A stretch of DNA of 64,000 bases from Polyporus tsugae (lineage: Eukaryota; Basidiomycota; Agaricomycetes; Polyporales; Polyporaceae), in assembly GCA_024305745.1 (NCBI GenBank), contig JAHRBS010000004.1:5332001-5396000 (forward strand), given 5' to 3'. This document shows, piece by piece, positions 48,301 to 58,900 of the stretch. The notes beneath the pieces were generated by a model. That model did not search any database, had not been told where the DNA came from, and saw nothing but the letters and a program-made list of their open reading frames with translations. Position numbers and translations under genes: made by a program. Within the stretch, counting starts at the first letter, position 1. Each line of letters starts with the position of its first letter.

Positions 48301-51300
48301 TGGGGAGGGGCAATCCCTGCGAATCGGCCATAAGCGCGCGAACTAGCGCCCACCTTCCTTTTGCAGTAACGCGCAATGATACTGTCGCGCAGCTCGACGC
48401 GACTGTGGCTGAAGAGGTGGAACACTCATTGCACCTCAGGATATGATGGCACGGACGCGTATTTCTACCCAAAGTATACAATTCCCATCAGTACATAAGT
48501 GGAAAATGCAATCCGTGGGGACCAAATAACAAATTTTGCGAAATTTCCCTTGAACATATACAATAAGCCTTACTTCTGGTATGCCTACCGGAATTTGGGC
48601 CCCAAGGACGTAATTAAAATGCCATCTGGGAACTATGCACAAAATACGAGGCCAGAGGGCCAAGTAGATACTGAGATACTTGTGATGAGGACAACATGAG
48701 GAGGTGCTTGGCCACGGCTTACATAAGCGCCTGACTGTGGCCAATGTTTGAGGCACGTCCCGACGATGTTCATCACAGCGACATCCTACTATGAGCTCCC
48801 GGTCTCCTACGCAGCGGCGCTCTCGTGCACAAAAGCTACAAAGTCTTCTAAACCTGGCTAAAATCCGAGAGAAGTCATCAGGTTCGAGCTCTCCACCCTT
48901 TGATTATGATTTTCCACCGACCTTCCGTGCCTCAGGCTCTGAGTCGCTTTCCTCCGGGACTGCAGACAAAGAGAATGCTCCTCCCTCTACCATCTCCAAT
49001 CCAGCTTCTACCTCTGCACCTTCAGCATCTGGCGGGCCATTCACCTCGCTTACGGGCCAGCTGAAGAAGCTACAGGCGGAGGTTGTCCGGCAGAAGGAGC
49101 GCACTGAAGGGTTCTTCCGGGATCTCCGAAATGTGCGACGTCGGGAAGACCGTGCTCGCCAGAGTGCCACTCAAGCACGGGAAGACCTAAAAGTTCACAA
49201 GCAGGAGTCAGACACTGCAATGCACACAGTACAATCAAACCTTGGCAACACGACCCGCCAGCTCAACGACACGCTCACCGTCGCAGAAGAGGCTCGTGCA
49301 GAAGCTGAAGCGCAGCGTCAGCTTGTCGCCGCTGCTCAAACGGAGCTCGCTGTCATCAAAAGCGAGGCCCTTGCAAAGGTCGACGCTGTTAAGAAGGTTT
49401 CAGCGCGGGAGGTCGCAGACGTGGTCAGGATGTCGCAGGAGCATGTTGCTCGGGTGCGTGCGGAGCTATTCGCGGTTCGCTGTCAGCATGCTCGGCTTGC
49501 GCAAGAGAGTCAAGCCACTCACATCACCCTCCAATCGACCCTCAATTGTATCCGCCGTCGCAACAAGATGCTCGTTGCGGCAAAGCGGGCCCTGTCCAAG
49601 CGTCTCACACGTCTCCCCGCTTCATTCAGCCGCGCTCTCCTCCGTGTCAAACAGGCAGCCCTTGTGGAGCGAGGCAGCAAGCTCCGTCTGAAGAAGCTCG
49701 GAGTCATTACTCCTGCCACGCGCCGATTGGTCCGAGAACTGGTTGTACTGGGGGTCCCTGTCAAGAAGGTCAACCGGGTCATTGGCGCGCTCTCACAGCT
49801 TACCGGGGTGACCGTAGTCGGGTCGATTAACAATCGATCCGTGCGTCGGATAGTCCTGGAAGGAGGGATTGCGGCGAAGATGCAGTTAGTAGAGGAGATC
49901 TCCAAGGCTGACGGTACGCACCATCACATGGACTTAATGCTAGATGCCTTCTCACATTATGCTAGGCTTTACTGCAAGTGGCGATGGTACTACGCACAAG
50001 CACATCAACTACGAGGCGCGTAACCTTTACGTGAACCAAGGGGATACTCACACACAGCGCTTCCTCGGCATCTCGTCGGCACCCAACCATACGAGCGAGA
50101 TGCAGCTGCATGGCTTGCAGAAGCGTGTTGGGGAGCTGTACGACGTCTACAACGCTAGCCCTCGCGGTCAGGACAACCCTACAGACGCACGTGAGTTCAC
50201 GGACAAGCTGCGTGGTATGAACACGGACCACGCCGAGGACCAGAAGAAGTTGCACCGCCTGACAGCTGAGTTGAAGACTCGCAACGACCGAGAGGTGCGA
50301 GGGGAGCGCGCACTTGCAGAGCTTCCAACGGAGTCCATGGTCCTTCTAGTCACCGACGAGATGGACCGTGTTGTTTCCAGTGCGGGTGGTGCCGACGCCT
50401 GGTTACATCTCTCACCAGCCGAGCGGGCTGCCCGTTACGACAGCGCCATCCTTTCCGTCAAGATGGCCCTCGGAGAGACCGCCTTCAAGAATCTTCCAGC
50501 CGCTGAACAGCGTAAGGTCTCCTTGTTTGTCAGCAGCTTCTGCTGTATGCACAAGGACCTGAACGCAGTGAAAGGCGGCAACACAGAGATGATGACGTAC
50601 TGGAAAGACGCGAACCGGACTCCCCCACTTCTCCTGATGAACCGAGACAATGACGCAACAACCCGAGTGGCTGGTCCTTCGATAGCTGCGATGAACCGCG
50701 CTATCCAGGTCTCCACCGGTGGCGCAATCAAATTGCTAGAACTGGCTGGCTCAGTCTTTCGGCACCGCGACGACAAGAAGGGACATCAAGACTCTTACCG
50801 TTGGTACTTCGAGGATTCCCCCGAAGTTGACAAACTCGTGCAGTTTCCGAATGTCAGCAGCGTCCGCTTTGGCGCATTCGGTGATGCTGCTTCTGAGATC
50901 CTTGTCCACCTGCCGGTGTACATCGAGTTCCTGGAACATGCGCGCGATAAGAAAGTTCTCATGAACCACAGCCATATGGAGAAGAACGTCTACCGCGCGC
51001 TGAAGGACCAACCCACGCTCACGGAACTCTGCGCACTCTCCTTGTACTCTCAGGCTGTGTCCCACCCCTACCTCCGTGAGGTGCGCGGGCCAGACTCCAG
51101 TCAAGTCAACCACCTTGATCTCGGCCCCCTTCATGAGCGGGTTCGAGCGCACTGCAAGGCCATCACCGAACAGCCCAGCCGCCTCCTTGCCCTCGATGCA
51201 TCCCACATGCTTGGCGCCCTCGATGGCAAACAGTGGGAGCGCCCCGCGGCCTTCGCTGCTGTACACCAGCTTCGTCCCCTCCTGCCCGACATCGAGAACG

Positions 51301-52252
51301 TCACTGTACGCTTCTTCCAGGGTGCACTCAAGACTTGGGACCGGTTCTGCGCAGAATTCAACCCCGGTGGCCTGATCTCGACCCTCAATGCCTCCGAGCG
51401 GAACGAGGCTTGCGCGCGCCCGATGAATGACAATAACGAGGGCGCCTTGGGCACGTACCGTGTCCGTGCTCATCTCGCACCCAGCATGACACTCCACCAG
51501 CACAATGCCCGCGAGATGTACAAGTTGAACCAGACAGCCGACTTGGTCGACACCTTCACCGCAGAGGAGCACAAGTTCCTCCGCCAGGCGGCACGCGACG
51601 AGGACGGGAGCGGGCTGGAGAGGAAGCGCCGCCAGGAGCAGATCGAGTTGGAGAAGGAGGCGGTCGCGGCGAAGCGCCAGAAGAGGATCAAGCGGGCACG
51701 GAAGAAGAGCGCAATGGTGGAAAAACTAATGGGACTTACCAGGATCACCAATCCCGACACTGTCACTGAAGCCCTTGTCAATGTCGCTCTCGACCTCCAG
51801 CTTGACTGGTACCGCGTTTTCGTTGATCCCCTCACAGAAAACACGGCCGTTAAAGTGCCCAGGAAGAACGCTGTTGGGTTGAAAGCGCTGAAGATTGCTG
51901 CTTTGAAGGACGCTATTGCTCGGTACGTCTTGTTGACTCAGGACATCCGGGATCGAGTGGAGGCAAAGGTTCAAGGGGACCCGGATGACGAAGCTCATAT
52001 CGTGGGCGAGGCGGGTTTGTTCGAGGAAACAGATGAGGAAATATGATACATTGACTGTGTTGTATGATAGTTGTGTCGCTAGCTAACCCAAAGCATGCTG
52101 TAACAGTGTAAGCCAGTAGAAGCAGGGAGGTGTACCGTGGTATGACGAGGACGTGCGCGCTAAACGCGTGTAAACGCGATCGAAACGTGTCACGCGCACT
52201 TATATAAGCCGCCACTGATGGGCCGCTCCCAGGTCACGATTGCCTCTCCCCA
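48301..52252 (+). mobile_element. 3.95 kb DNA transposon, copy 3 (apparently intact)
   Basis: Same length (3,952 bp) and ends as copy 1. It differs from copy 1 at scattered bases, mostly transitions. Its flanks (CACCAAT at the left, CAAGTTC at the right) do not form a duplication. The left flank instead complements the flank of copy 2. Confidence 0.9.
48791..52046 (+). CDS. coiled-coil/DDE-like transposase, copy 3, 1,067 aa
   Basis: Exons 48791-49913 and 49966-52046 with the same 52 nt phase-1 intron. The frame is open across the whole gene. About six residues differ from copy 1 (for example Ala to Thr in PAARRL, His to Arg in LHHLT, Val to Ala in LNVVKGG, Thr to Ile in PSTAA, Thr to Met in RPTND, and Arg where copy 1 has His in DSYHW). 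The candidate catalytic Asp 381, His 570/Asp 572 and Glu 866 are unchanged. Copies 1 and 3 are the two that could supply transposase to this family here. Confidence 0.8.
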
Positions 52253-52920
52253 CAAGTTCAAAACGGCCAATCCTCTCCCGTCGCTAGCGTTCTCCGCAAG
52301 GTCCTACCTCCTTTGCTGTCCGACACACTTTAAATTTGGTGTGGCTTGCTGATTACATCCGCAGTCGCTTCCTGGTCGCTTCTACGCTCGAACATCATCA
52401 ATGTTATATCGTCTACCAATCTCCACCCAGAACTACCCAAAGTATCGTCCCAGTCGAGTATCCAATTTACGTTCACTGACTGAACACACCACTGTAGATG
52501 GACATCTGGCGCCTTTGTCAACATCGTTGACTTTTTGCGACTTCTACGTTGAATGCCGTCGTCGCATTGTTCTTACGAGGTCTCACAACTCTCTCGCTCT
52601 TCTTTTCCAGGTGAATGAAGGAACTATCTGCGGATATGGGTGTGCATAGGGCAGGATAGTTTCAGCGGCTTGAACGTTTACGTGTCCAAATTTGATGTGT
52701 TTGTTCTTGATTGGTGTCTTGCAGTACAAGCGGTCAAGACGTCAGCTGAGGACCTCCCGTGTTCGAGCGGTTCTCACAGACCCTAATCGAATCCTTCTCC
52801 GCAGGAATATTATTCGTCCATCATTTCGTCACCGAGACCGGACGTTCATTCGACGTCATTCAAAGCCCCTTGGACACCCCATTCTCCACTTCTCCACCCC
52901 CTTCTCCACTCCTTCACTTC
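52253..52920. other. no supported gene between copy 3 and the Ty3 element
   Basis: Short frames only; pyrimidine-rich near the Ty3 left LTR. It ends with ACTTC, the target duplication of the retrotransposon. Confidence 0.45.
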
Positions 52921-53115
52921 TGTTACGATACGACTTTCATGATTAGTAATACCACCTGTAACGACATGTACGACCTGCCCTGAAGCACCTGGTCCGTGCA
53001 CAGGCTCCAAACCAATATATAAACCCCTCGGTAGCTGCGGTAATTCCCCAGCTTCGAGTTGGTCTTTAATCCCCCAGTCCTTCGCTTATTGCTAGCGTGA
53101 GGTCTGACCTTATCA
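52921..53115 (+). repeat. left LTR, 195 bp
   Basis: Begins TGTTACG and ends TTATCA. It contains TATATAAA at 53016-53023. It differs from the right LTR only at the seventh base (TGTTACG against TGTTACA), a CpG-type transition. Confidence 0.95.
53016..53060 (+). promoter_or_regulatory. LTR promoter: TATA box and inferred transcript start
   Basis: TATATAAA at 53016-53023 is followed 27 nt downstream by AGCTTCGAGTT at 53050-53060, whose first base is the inferred transcript start. The 11 bases are the exact complement of the primer-binding region at 53117-53127, which fixes the probable start by analogy with Tf1-type elements. Confidence 0.6.
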
Positions 53116-53116
53116 T

Positions 53117-53127
53117 AACTCGAAGCT
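53117..53127 (+). promoter_or_regulatory. primer-binding site, self-priming type
   Basis: AACTCGAAGCT lies one base after the LTR. It is the perfect complement of AGCTTCGAGTT in the LTR, just as the first 11 nt of Tf1 RNA pair with its own primer site. No match to a common tRNA 3' end was recognised. Confidence 0.65.
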
Positions 53128-53136
53128 ACCCTTTCC

Positions 53137-53736
53137 TTGACCTACGGCACACCGTCTTCGTTGCCAACCGTGGCGTCCTCATCATCCTCCACTTCTCTCC
53201 CCGTCCCGAACCCTCCGCTTGTCGTGCGTCTCGCCGACGGCACCACCCACCACCTCGTCCCTATATACACCCTCACCAACTCGTCGCCGCCGTCTCCGTC
53301 GTCGACACCACCTATCCCAATTCCGCCCCCGCACCTTCGTCACTGATCCCCAAGTCCCCTTATCAACTCAGACTCCGATTCCGACTCCGCCACCGCCGTA
53401 GACTCCGACTCTGACTCCGACTCAGACGCCGGCGTCCCCGTCCACATCGCCGTATCCCGACACGTCAATTCCGCGCACGCCACCTTCATCCAAACAAGGG
53501 TCAACACCCCGCTGTTCCAAGGAACAGAAGTCACGGCGTACGTCCCACGCTCCCTTTACTCCGTCCTTCCCGGACACGTCATCTTCCGCTTCCCCGCCAC
53601 CCCAACAACTTCCACCTACTCTCTTTACGGCATCATCGCATCCGTACAACCCACCTATTGGGTATTTCACATTTCCCTTATATCTTACGTTATCGACCAG
53701 ACTGCTATTCTACACGTGTCCATTCCAACCGAGTAG
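53137..53736 (+). pseudogene. Ty3 ORF-A, accessory frame broken by one TGA
   Basis: A frame running from the leader to TAG at about 53734-53736 is interrupted only by TGA at 53344-53346. It has a Ser/Pro-rich start with VVRLADGTTHHLVPIYT, a SDSDSD acidic stretch, and a C-terminal region FQGTEVTAYVPRSLYSVLPGHV. It lacks a clear ATG. I do not know its function. It precedes gag and is not part of the classical Ty3 gene set. Confidence 0.5.
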
Positions 53737-53857
53737 TCAGTGACCACGTGTCACAACTCGGCGCAGGAGACCCCGGTTAGCCATACCGCGGTAAAACTGC
53801 TAGTGTAACCTACATCTCGTCACGTACGCTTACCTACACCTTCTTTGCATTTAGTGA

Positions 53858-54490
53858 ATGGACCCTTGGGATCTGCTGCTTGAATCGTACCCAACTCCGT
53901 CTCCATCCCCTCCACCGGTCCTCCGCGCTATAAACGCGCGGGAAGCTAGGGCAACACGGCTTGCGCAGGGCAACAGCACTGTCAGTTCCAGAAATCCGAC
54001 AACGATCGAGTCGACGCATATATCTTCAACAACGATCTCAATCAGTGCCACCAACAACCGTGCCCCAACCGGTACAATAGCCGTAACCCCGCCAATTTCC
54101 GAGACCCACAGTACATCCCAATCCCGCGCGAACCGCCACCGGAACCAACAGCTCCGGTACCTGGAACAACTCACCCAAGAACTCGTGCACGTCAGCCGAC
54201 CCCTGAGCCCGTTGTACGCGCCGGAAGTCCGTACCCACGCACCCGTCCAGAACGTCAGCGAGAACCTACCCCACCTGTCGCACACATCCCCATCCCTGTC
54301 CAAGTCGCGGGATCCACGGAAGCGTCCCCAGTCGCCAGAAGTAGCCGATTCGAATACCGAGAGCTCCCGGAAGAACCCTCGCCTCCAACAGACTCAGACG
54401 ACGATCAGGAACCCTCTAGACGTCATAGATCTGACTCAGACGGATTTGTCCGTGCCCTCGAGAACCTCGGTCTCCGTGCTTCCCCCATGA
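53858..54490 (+). CDS. Ty3 ORF-B, 210 aa, upstream of gag
   Basis: An intact frame from ATG (MDPWDLLLESYP) to TGA at 54488-54490. The product is Ser/Thr/Pro-rich and basic, with one probable helix (RHRNQQLRYLEQLTQELV), and ends near a DVIDLTQTD motif similar to short SUMO-interaction-like hydrophobic/acidic stretches. Its stop overlaps the gag start as ATGA (54487-54490), a layout that suits termination-reinitiation. It could be an N-terminal extension of Gag made separately; function unknown. Confidence 0.6.
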   Translation: MDPWDLLLESYPTPSPSPPPVLRAINAREARATRLAQGNSTVSSRNPTTIESTHISSTTISISATNNRAPTGTIAVTPPISETHSTSQSRANRHRNQQLRYLEQLTQELVHVSRPLSPLYAPEVRTHAPVQNVSENLPHLSHTSPSLSKSRDPRKRPQSPEVADSNTESSRKNPRLQQTQTTIRNPLDVIDLTQTDLSVPSRTSVSVLPP

Positions 54491-55875
54491 CCACAGGATC
54501 CCTACCCGCTTCCCAAAACCCCATCCAACCTCCCGTCCAAACCGCCGGCATCAGCCAACCACCCCGCGCTCATCGAGCAATGGCGCAAACATTTTCATTC
54601 GATGCGGCAACGCAAGCGTGGATCTCGGGGGAGATCGCAAACTTCATCGCGGCAACCCAACCCCAACGCGGAGGTAGGAACCACGCCCCGCCTAGACTCG
54701 CCCAGCCCGAGTACTTCGACGGCCTCAGCCCAGACTTCGAACAATGGAAGTCTGATGTCCAGGTCTACGTGGCCGGCTTGGACAAAGATCCAGCAATATC
54801 TGCTGTCTTAGGGTTGATTTGTGGGACAAATGTGAATAGATGGAAGTGAAATCTCGTAGAGGACAAATTTGTGGCAAACGGGAATAGATGAAACTACCCG
54901 GACGTAGCAGCATTCTGGGCCAAGTTGACAGCGAAGTTTAGACCAATAAACTACGTTAACGACGCAATCATCGCACTCGATCAGATTCACATGGGCAATC
55001 GCCGGGCCGAAGACTTCTTTGATGAATGGGAAGATCTGACAGCCCGTGCCATGGAAAACAAAGACACGGCTAACAACATTTATCGGCTCAAAAACGCGCT
55101 ACCATCCAGCTACCTAGTTGCGATCAGCACGATGCCGGTAAAGCCTGTCACCTACGCCCAGTGGAAATCTACGATCATCGCCATGGATAACGATCACATC
55201 ATCTTCAACCGCCAGATCCGTGACTTCACACGTCGACCACCCCCGCAACAACCGCCCTCACGTGCTCCACCGCAGTACCCACCGCCGAATGTTCCCCCAC
55301 GCTATGGTAAACCTCCCCCATGATACCCGGGAAACGCCCCATGGTATCCGTCACGATACCCAGAGTATTCCCCGGCGTTCCCTCCGTCACGATATCCGCC
55401 ATATGCCCCAGCATCACAATACCCACCGCCCCGGCCATACTACCCACAACGTCCCCAGGTACCCACAATGCCGGGAGACAGACGCACAGGCACAGGGGTC
55501 ACGTACGGAGGAGCCGGACAGCCGATGGACATTGATCGGCTCAGGGCCCGACCATGTCGAAAGTGCGGCGCAAAGCAGACCGAGAAGGGCTCATGCGGAG
55601 ACATGTGGCACATCCCCAATCGCACCGGCGCAGCTGCGGTACAGAAGCGCCGATGGGAAGAACACGACGGTCGCGAGGAATTCCTTGAAGAAGTCAGACG
55701 TTTCCATCAAGAAGACCCCAAGGACTTCCTTGCACAGATTGCCGGGGTAACGGTCCCTACCTATCACGAGGACCCAGAACCACAGCACGCACCGGAGGAA
55801 TACACGGATGGATACAACGAGGTACAGCAACAGATGGACGAGTACGAGCAGCATTTTCCCTACGGTCCCACGTAA
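54487..55875 (+). pseudogene. Ty3 gag, interrupted by three in-frame TGA codons
   Basis: Starts at the ATG overlapping the ORF-B stop. Capsid-like sequence is recognisable (AQPEYFDGLSPDFEQWKSDV, AFWAKLTAKF, RRAEDFFDEWEDLTARA, NNIYRLKNALPSSYL). A Pro/Tyr/Arg repeat tract and a degenerate Cys motif (CRKCGAKQTEKGSCGDMWH) follow. TGA codons at 54847, 54889 and 55321 interrupt an otherwise continuous frame that ends at 55875. At the third, neighbouring repeats read CGATAC where this reads TGATAC, pointing to a CpG transition. pol lies in the -1 frame and stays open upstream at least to about 55800, overlapping the end of gag. Confidence 0.8.
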
Positions 55876-55961
55876 GCGCACATACGCGGCGACCGTCACT
55901 ATACAATAGTTTTCAGAATCGGTTTTCTGTCTTGGACTCTGATGTACCCGCTCCGGGTTGT

Positions 55962-58900
55962 ATGATACCTATGCCTACTTATTCACCGGACAACTCCACC
56001 ATTCCCCACCCTACCCAGTTACGTACTATACTTATTAAAAATAACGAGACGACTGATCGTCGGAGCCAACCTACAGGCAACGATCAGCGCGGCGGGTTAG
56101 AACCCGTGCTTAATTTCTCGTCCAAAAATAACAAAAAAGTCGAAAAAACCCCTAGTGCGCCCATTAACGCCATCCGAGTAATGTCCTACGGTCCGACGTA
56201 CTTCAAAGTCACACGCGGCACCAGAAGCAAACAACTAGACGTACCGATCATGATCAAAAACCTAGAAACTCTTCAGGTTTACGACACCAAGGCTCTCTGC
56301 GATACCGGTTGTACCGGTTCATGTGTCAATAGAAACTTCGTTCAGCGTGCAGGCCTATCACCTAAGCCATTCCCACATCCCATTGACGTATTCAACGCCG
56401 ATGGATCTCCCAACATAGGTGGTAGAATCACGCATTACGTTGACGTACAACTACAAATCGGAGACCACGCGGAACAAATCCCGCTTCTAGTCACTGATCT
56501 TGGCAAAATGGACATATATCTTGGGCACGACTGGATTGAGCATCACAATCCGTCGATACATTGGAAGAACAAAACCATTGAGTTCGACCGATGCCCGAGC
56601 ACTTGCCATCACATCGTCAGCGCTGGTGATCGAATCTTCTCCCTACATACCCGATCGTGGCTTGACGCCCGATCAGTCCACATACGTGCGAAAACGTCGG
56701 TAGCAATGGAAATCGCAATCAAACAGAATGAGGCCAAAGCAGAACAAATGTTCGAGGAAATGATCCCAGAGTACTATCGAGATTTCCGCGACGTCTTCGA
56801 CGAAGCGACGTTCTCCACTCTTCCCGAACGACGGCCTTATGATCACGCGATTGAATTGACCGTGAACGCTAAACCGTATTGTGGAAAGATATACCCCATG
56901 ACCCTAGACGAACAACAAGCGTTAGACGTGTTCTTAGAGGAAAATCTATCCACGGGTCGAATTCGTCCATCGAAATCCTCATGGGGGGCTCCGTTCTTCT
57001 TTGTCAAGAAAAAAGACGGCAAACTGCGTCCCGTTCAGGACTACAGACAGTTAAACGCCTTGACCAAGAAAAATGTGTACCCTCTTCCTCTAATGCTAGA
57101 GATCCTAGATCGGCTGAAAGGCGCCCAGTACTACACCAAGCTAGACATACGTTGGGGATACAACAATATTTGTATAGTCGAAGGCGATGAGGAAAAAGCA
57201 GCGTTTATCACAAATCGCGGCTTATACGAACCTCTCGTCATGTTCTTCGGCTTAACGAATTCCCCGGCGACTTTCCAAATGATGATGAATTCGATCTTCC
57301 AAGATCTGATTCTTCGTGGAAAAGTCATTGTGTACTTGGACGACATCATCATCTGCACAGCCAATCTAGAGGAACACCGACGCATAGTACGACAAGTCCT
57401 ACAGATCCTTCGAGACAATCACCTTACGTGTAAACCCCAGAAGTGCGAGTTCGAAACTCAGGAAACCGAGTACCTAGGTCATATCATCACCCCCGGCGAG
57501 ATCTGCATGGACCCGGGCAAGGTCAAAGGTGTCACTGACTGGCCGGTACCCACGTGCAAACGTGATGTACAGAGTTTCCTCGGATTCGCAAACTTATATA
57601 GACGGTTTATCAAGGACTTCTCAAAGATCGCTGGACCAATGAATCGTCTCACGGGTCTTAACGTATGGACATGGACTCCAGAGCATCAACTCGCTTTTGA
57701 AGGGATCAAGGGCGCAATCACACACGCCCCCGTGTTAGCCATATTCAACGACACGGATCCCTTAAAAGTCGAATGCGATGCCTCGAACTTTGCGATCGGA
57801 GCTGAGCTCTCGCAGTGCCAGAACGGACTATGGAAACCTATTGCCTTCCTATCACATTCCTTAACACCCGCACAAAAAGGATACGTGATCTGGGATCGAG
57901 AAATGTTGTCAGTTATCACCGCGTTACAAGAATGGCGTCACTTCTTCCAAAACGCGCGAGATTTCGAGGTCCATAATGACCACAAAAACCTCGAATACTT
58001 CCGAAAACCACAATGGCTAAACGCGCGACAAGCACGTTGGGCGACAACTCTCGCGAACTACCATTTCAAGTTACTCCATAAACTAGGTTGTACCATGGGC
58101 AAAGTAGACACTCTGTCTAGACGCATGGACCATGAAACCGGTCCCGTGATCGAAAACTTCACGTTGCTCAAGGAACACTGGTTTGCGGCTTCTCATACGA
58201 TAGACGGAGCGGACAATCTGAAGAAAATGTGTTTGGAACACGTTAATCTTTATGACCGTCTTGTCGTCGAGAAACTAGGAAAAGACAATGATTGGGAATT
58301 AGCCGAGGATGGCTTAATCTACAGGAGGGGGAGAATGGTCGTTCCAAACCACTCGGAACTTCGCGGACGCGTCATCGCTTCACACCACGATTCAATCACG
58401 GCTGGACACCCGGGCGCAGCCAAAACACAAGATCTGATCATGAGATCTTATTGGTGGCCGTCCATTCGGAAAGACGTTGCCAAGTACGTCGCCGGATGCA
58501 TCACGTGTCAGCGCGTCAAGATTGATCGACAACCACGTGCCGCACCACTCCATCCCAACCCTATTCCCGATCAGAACTGGCAATTCGTCACCATGGACTA
58601 TATGACCGGACTACCCGAATGCAACGGACATGATGCCATACTAGTCTTTGTCGATATGAAGTCCAAAGACTACATCGCTATTCCCTGTTCGAAAACGCTA
58701 GACTCGGAAGGACAAGCGAGACTCTTCATCAAACACGTAGTCGTACCCCACAGCCTGCCCAAGCGCATATGGTCGGACCGAGGCCCTACCCTCGTGTCCT
58801 CCTTCACCAAAGAAGTCTATCGACAGATGGGGATCGAAGGCAATCCTAGTACAGCCTATCATCCCCAGACCGACGGCCAGACCGAGCGCATGAATCAAGA

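Noticed and set aside
54780..54920. A small intron in gag removing two of the TGA codons
   Set aside because: The frame continues with capsid-like sequence between and after the stops (NLVEDKFVANGNR), so the segment is coding sequence with point changes and not an inserted intron.
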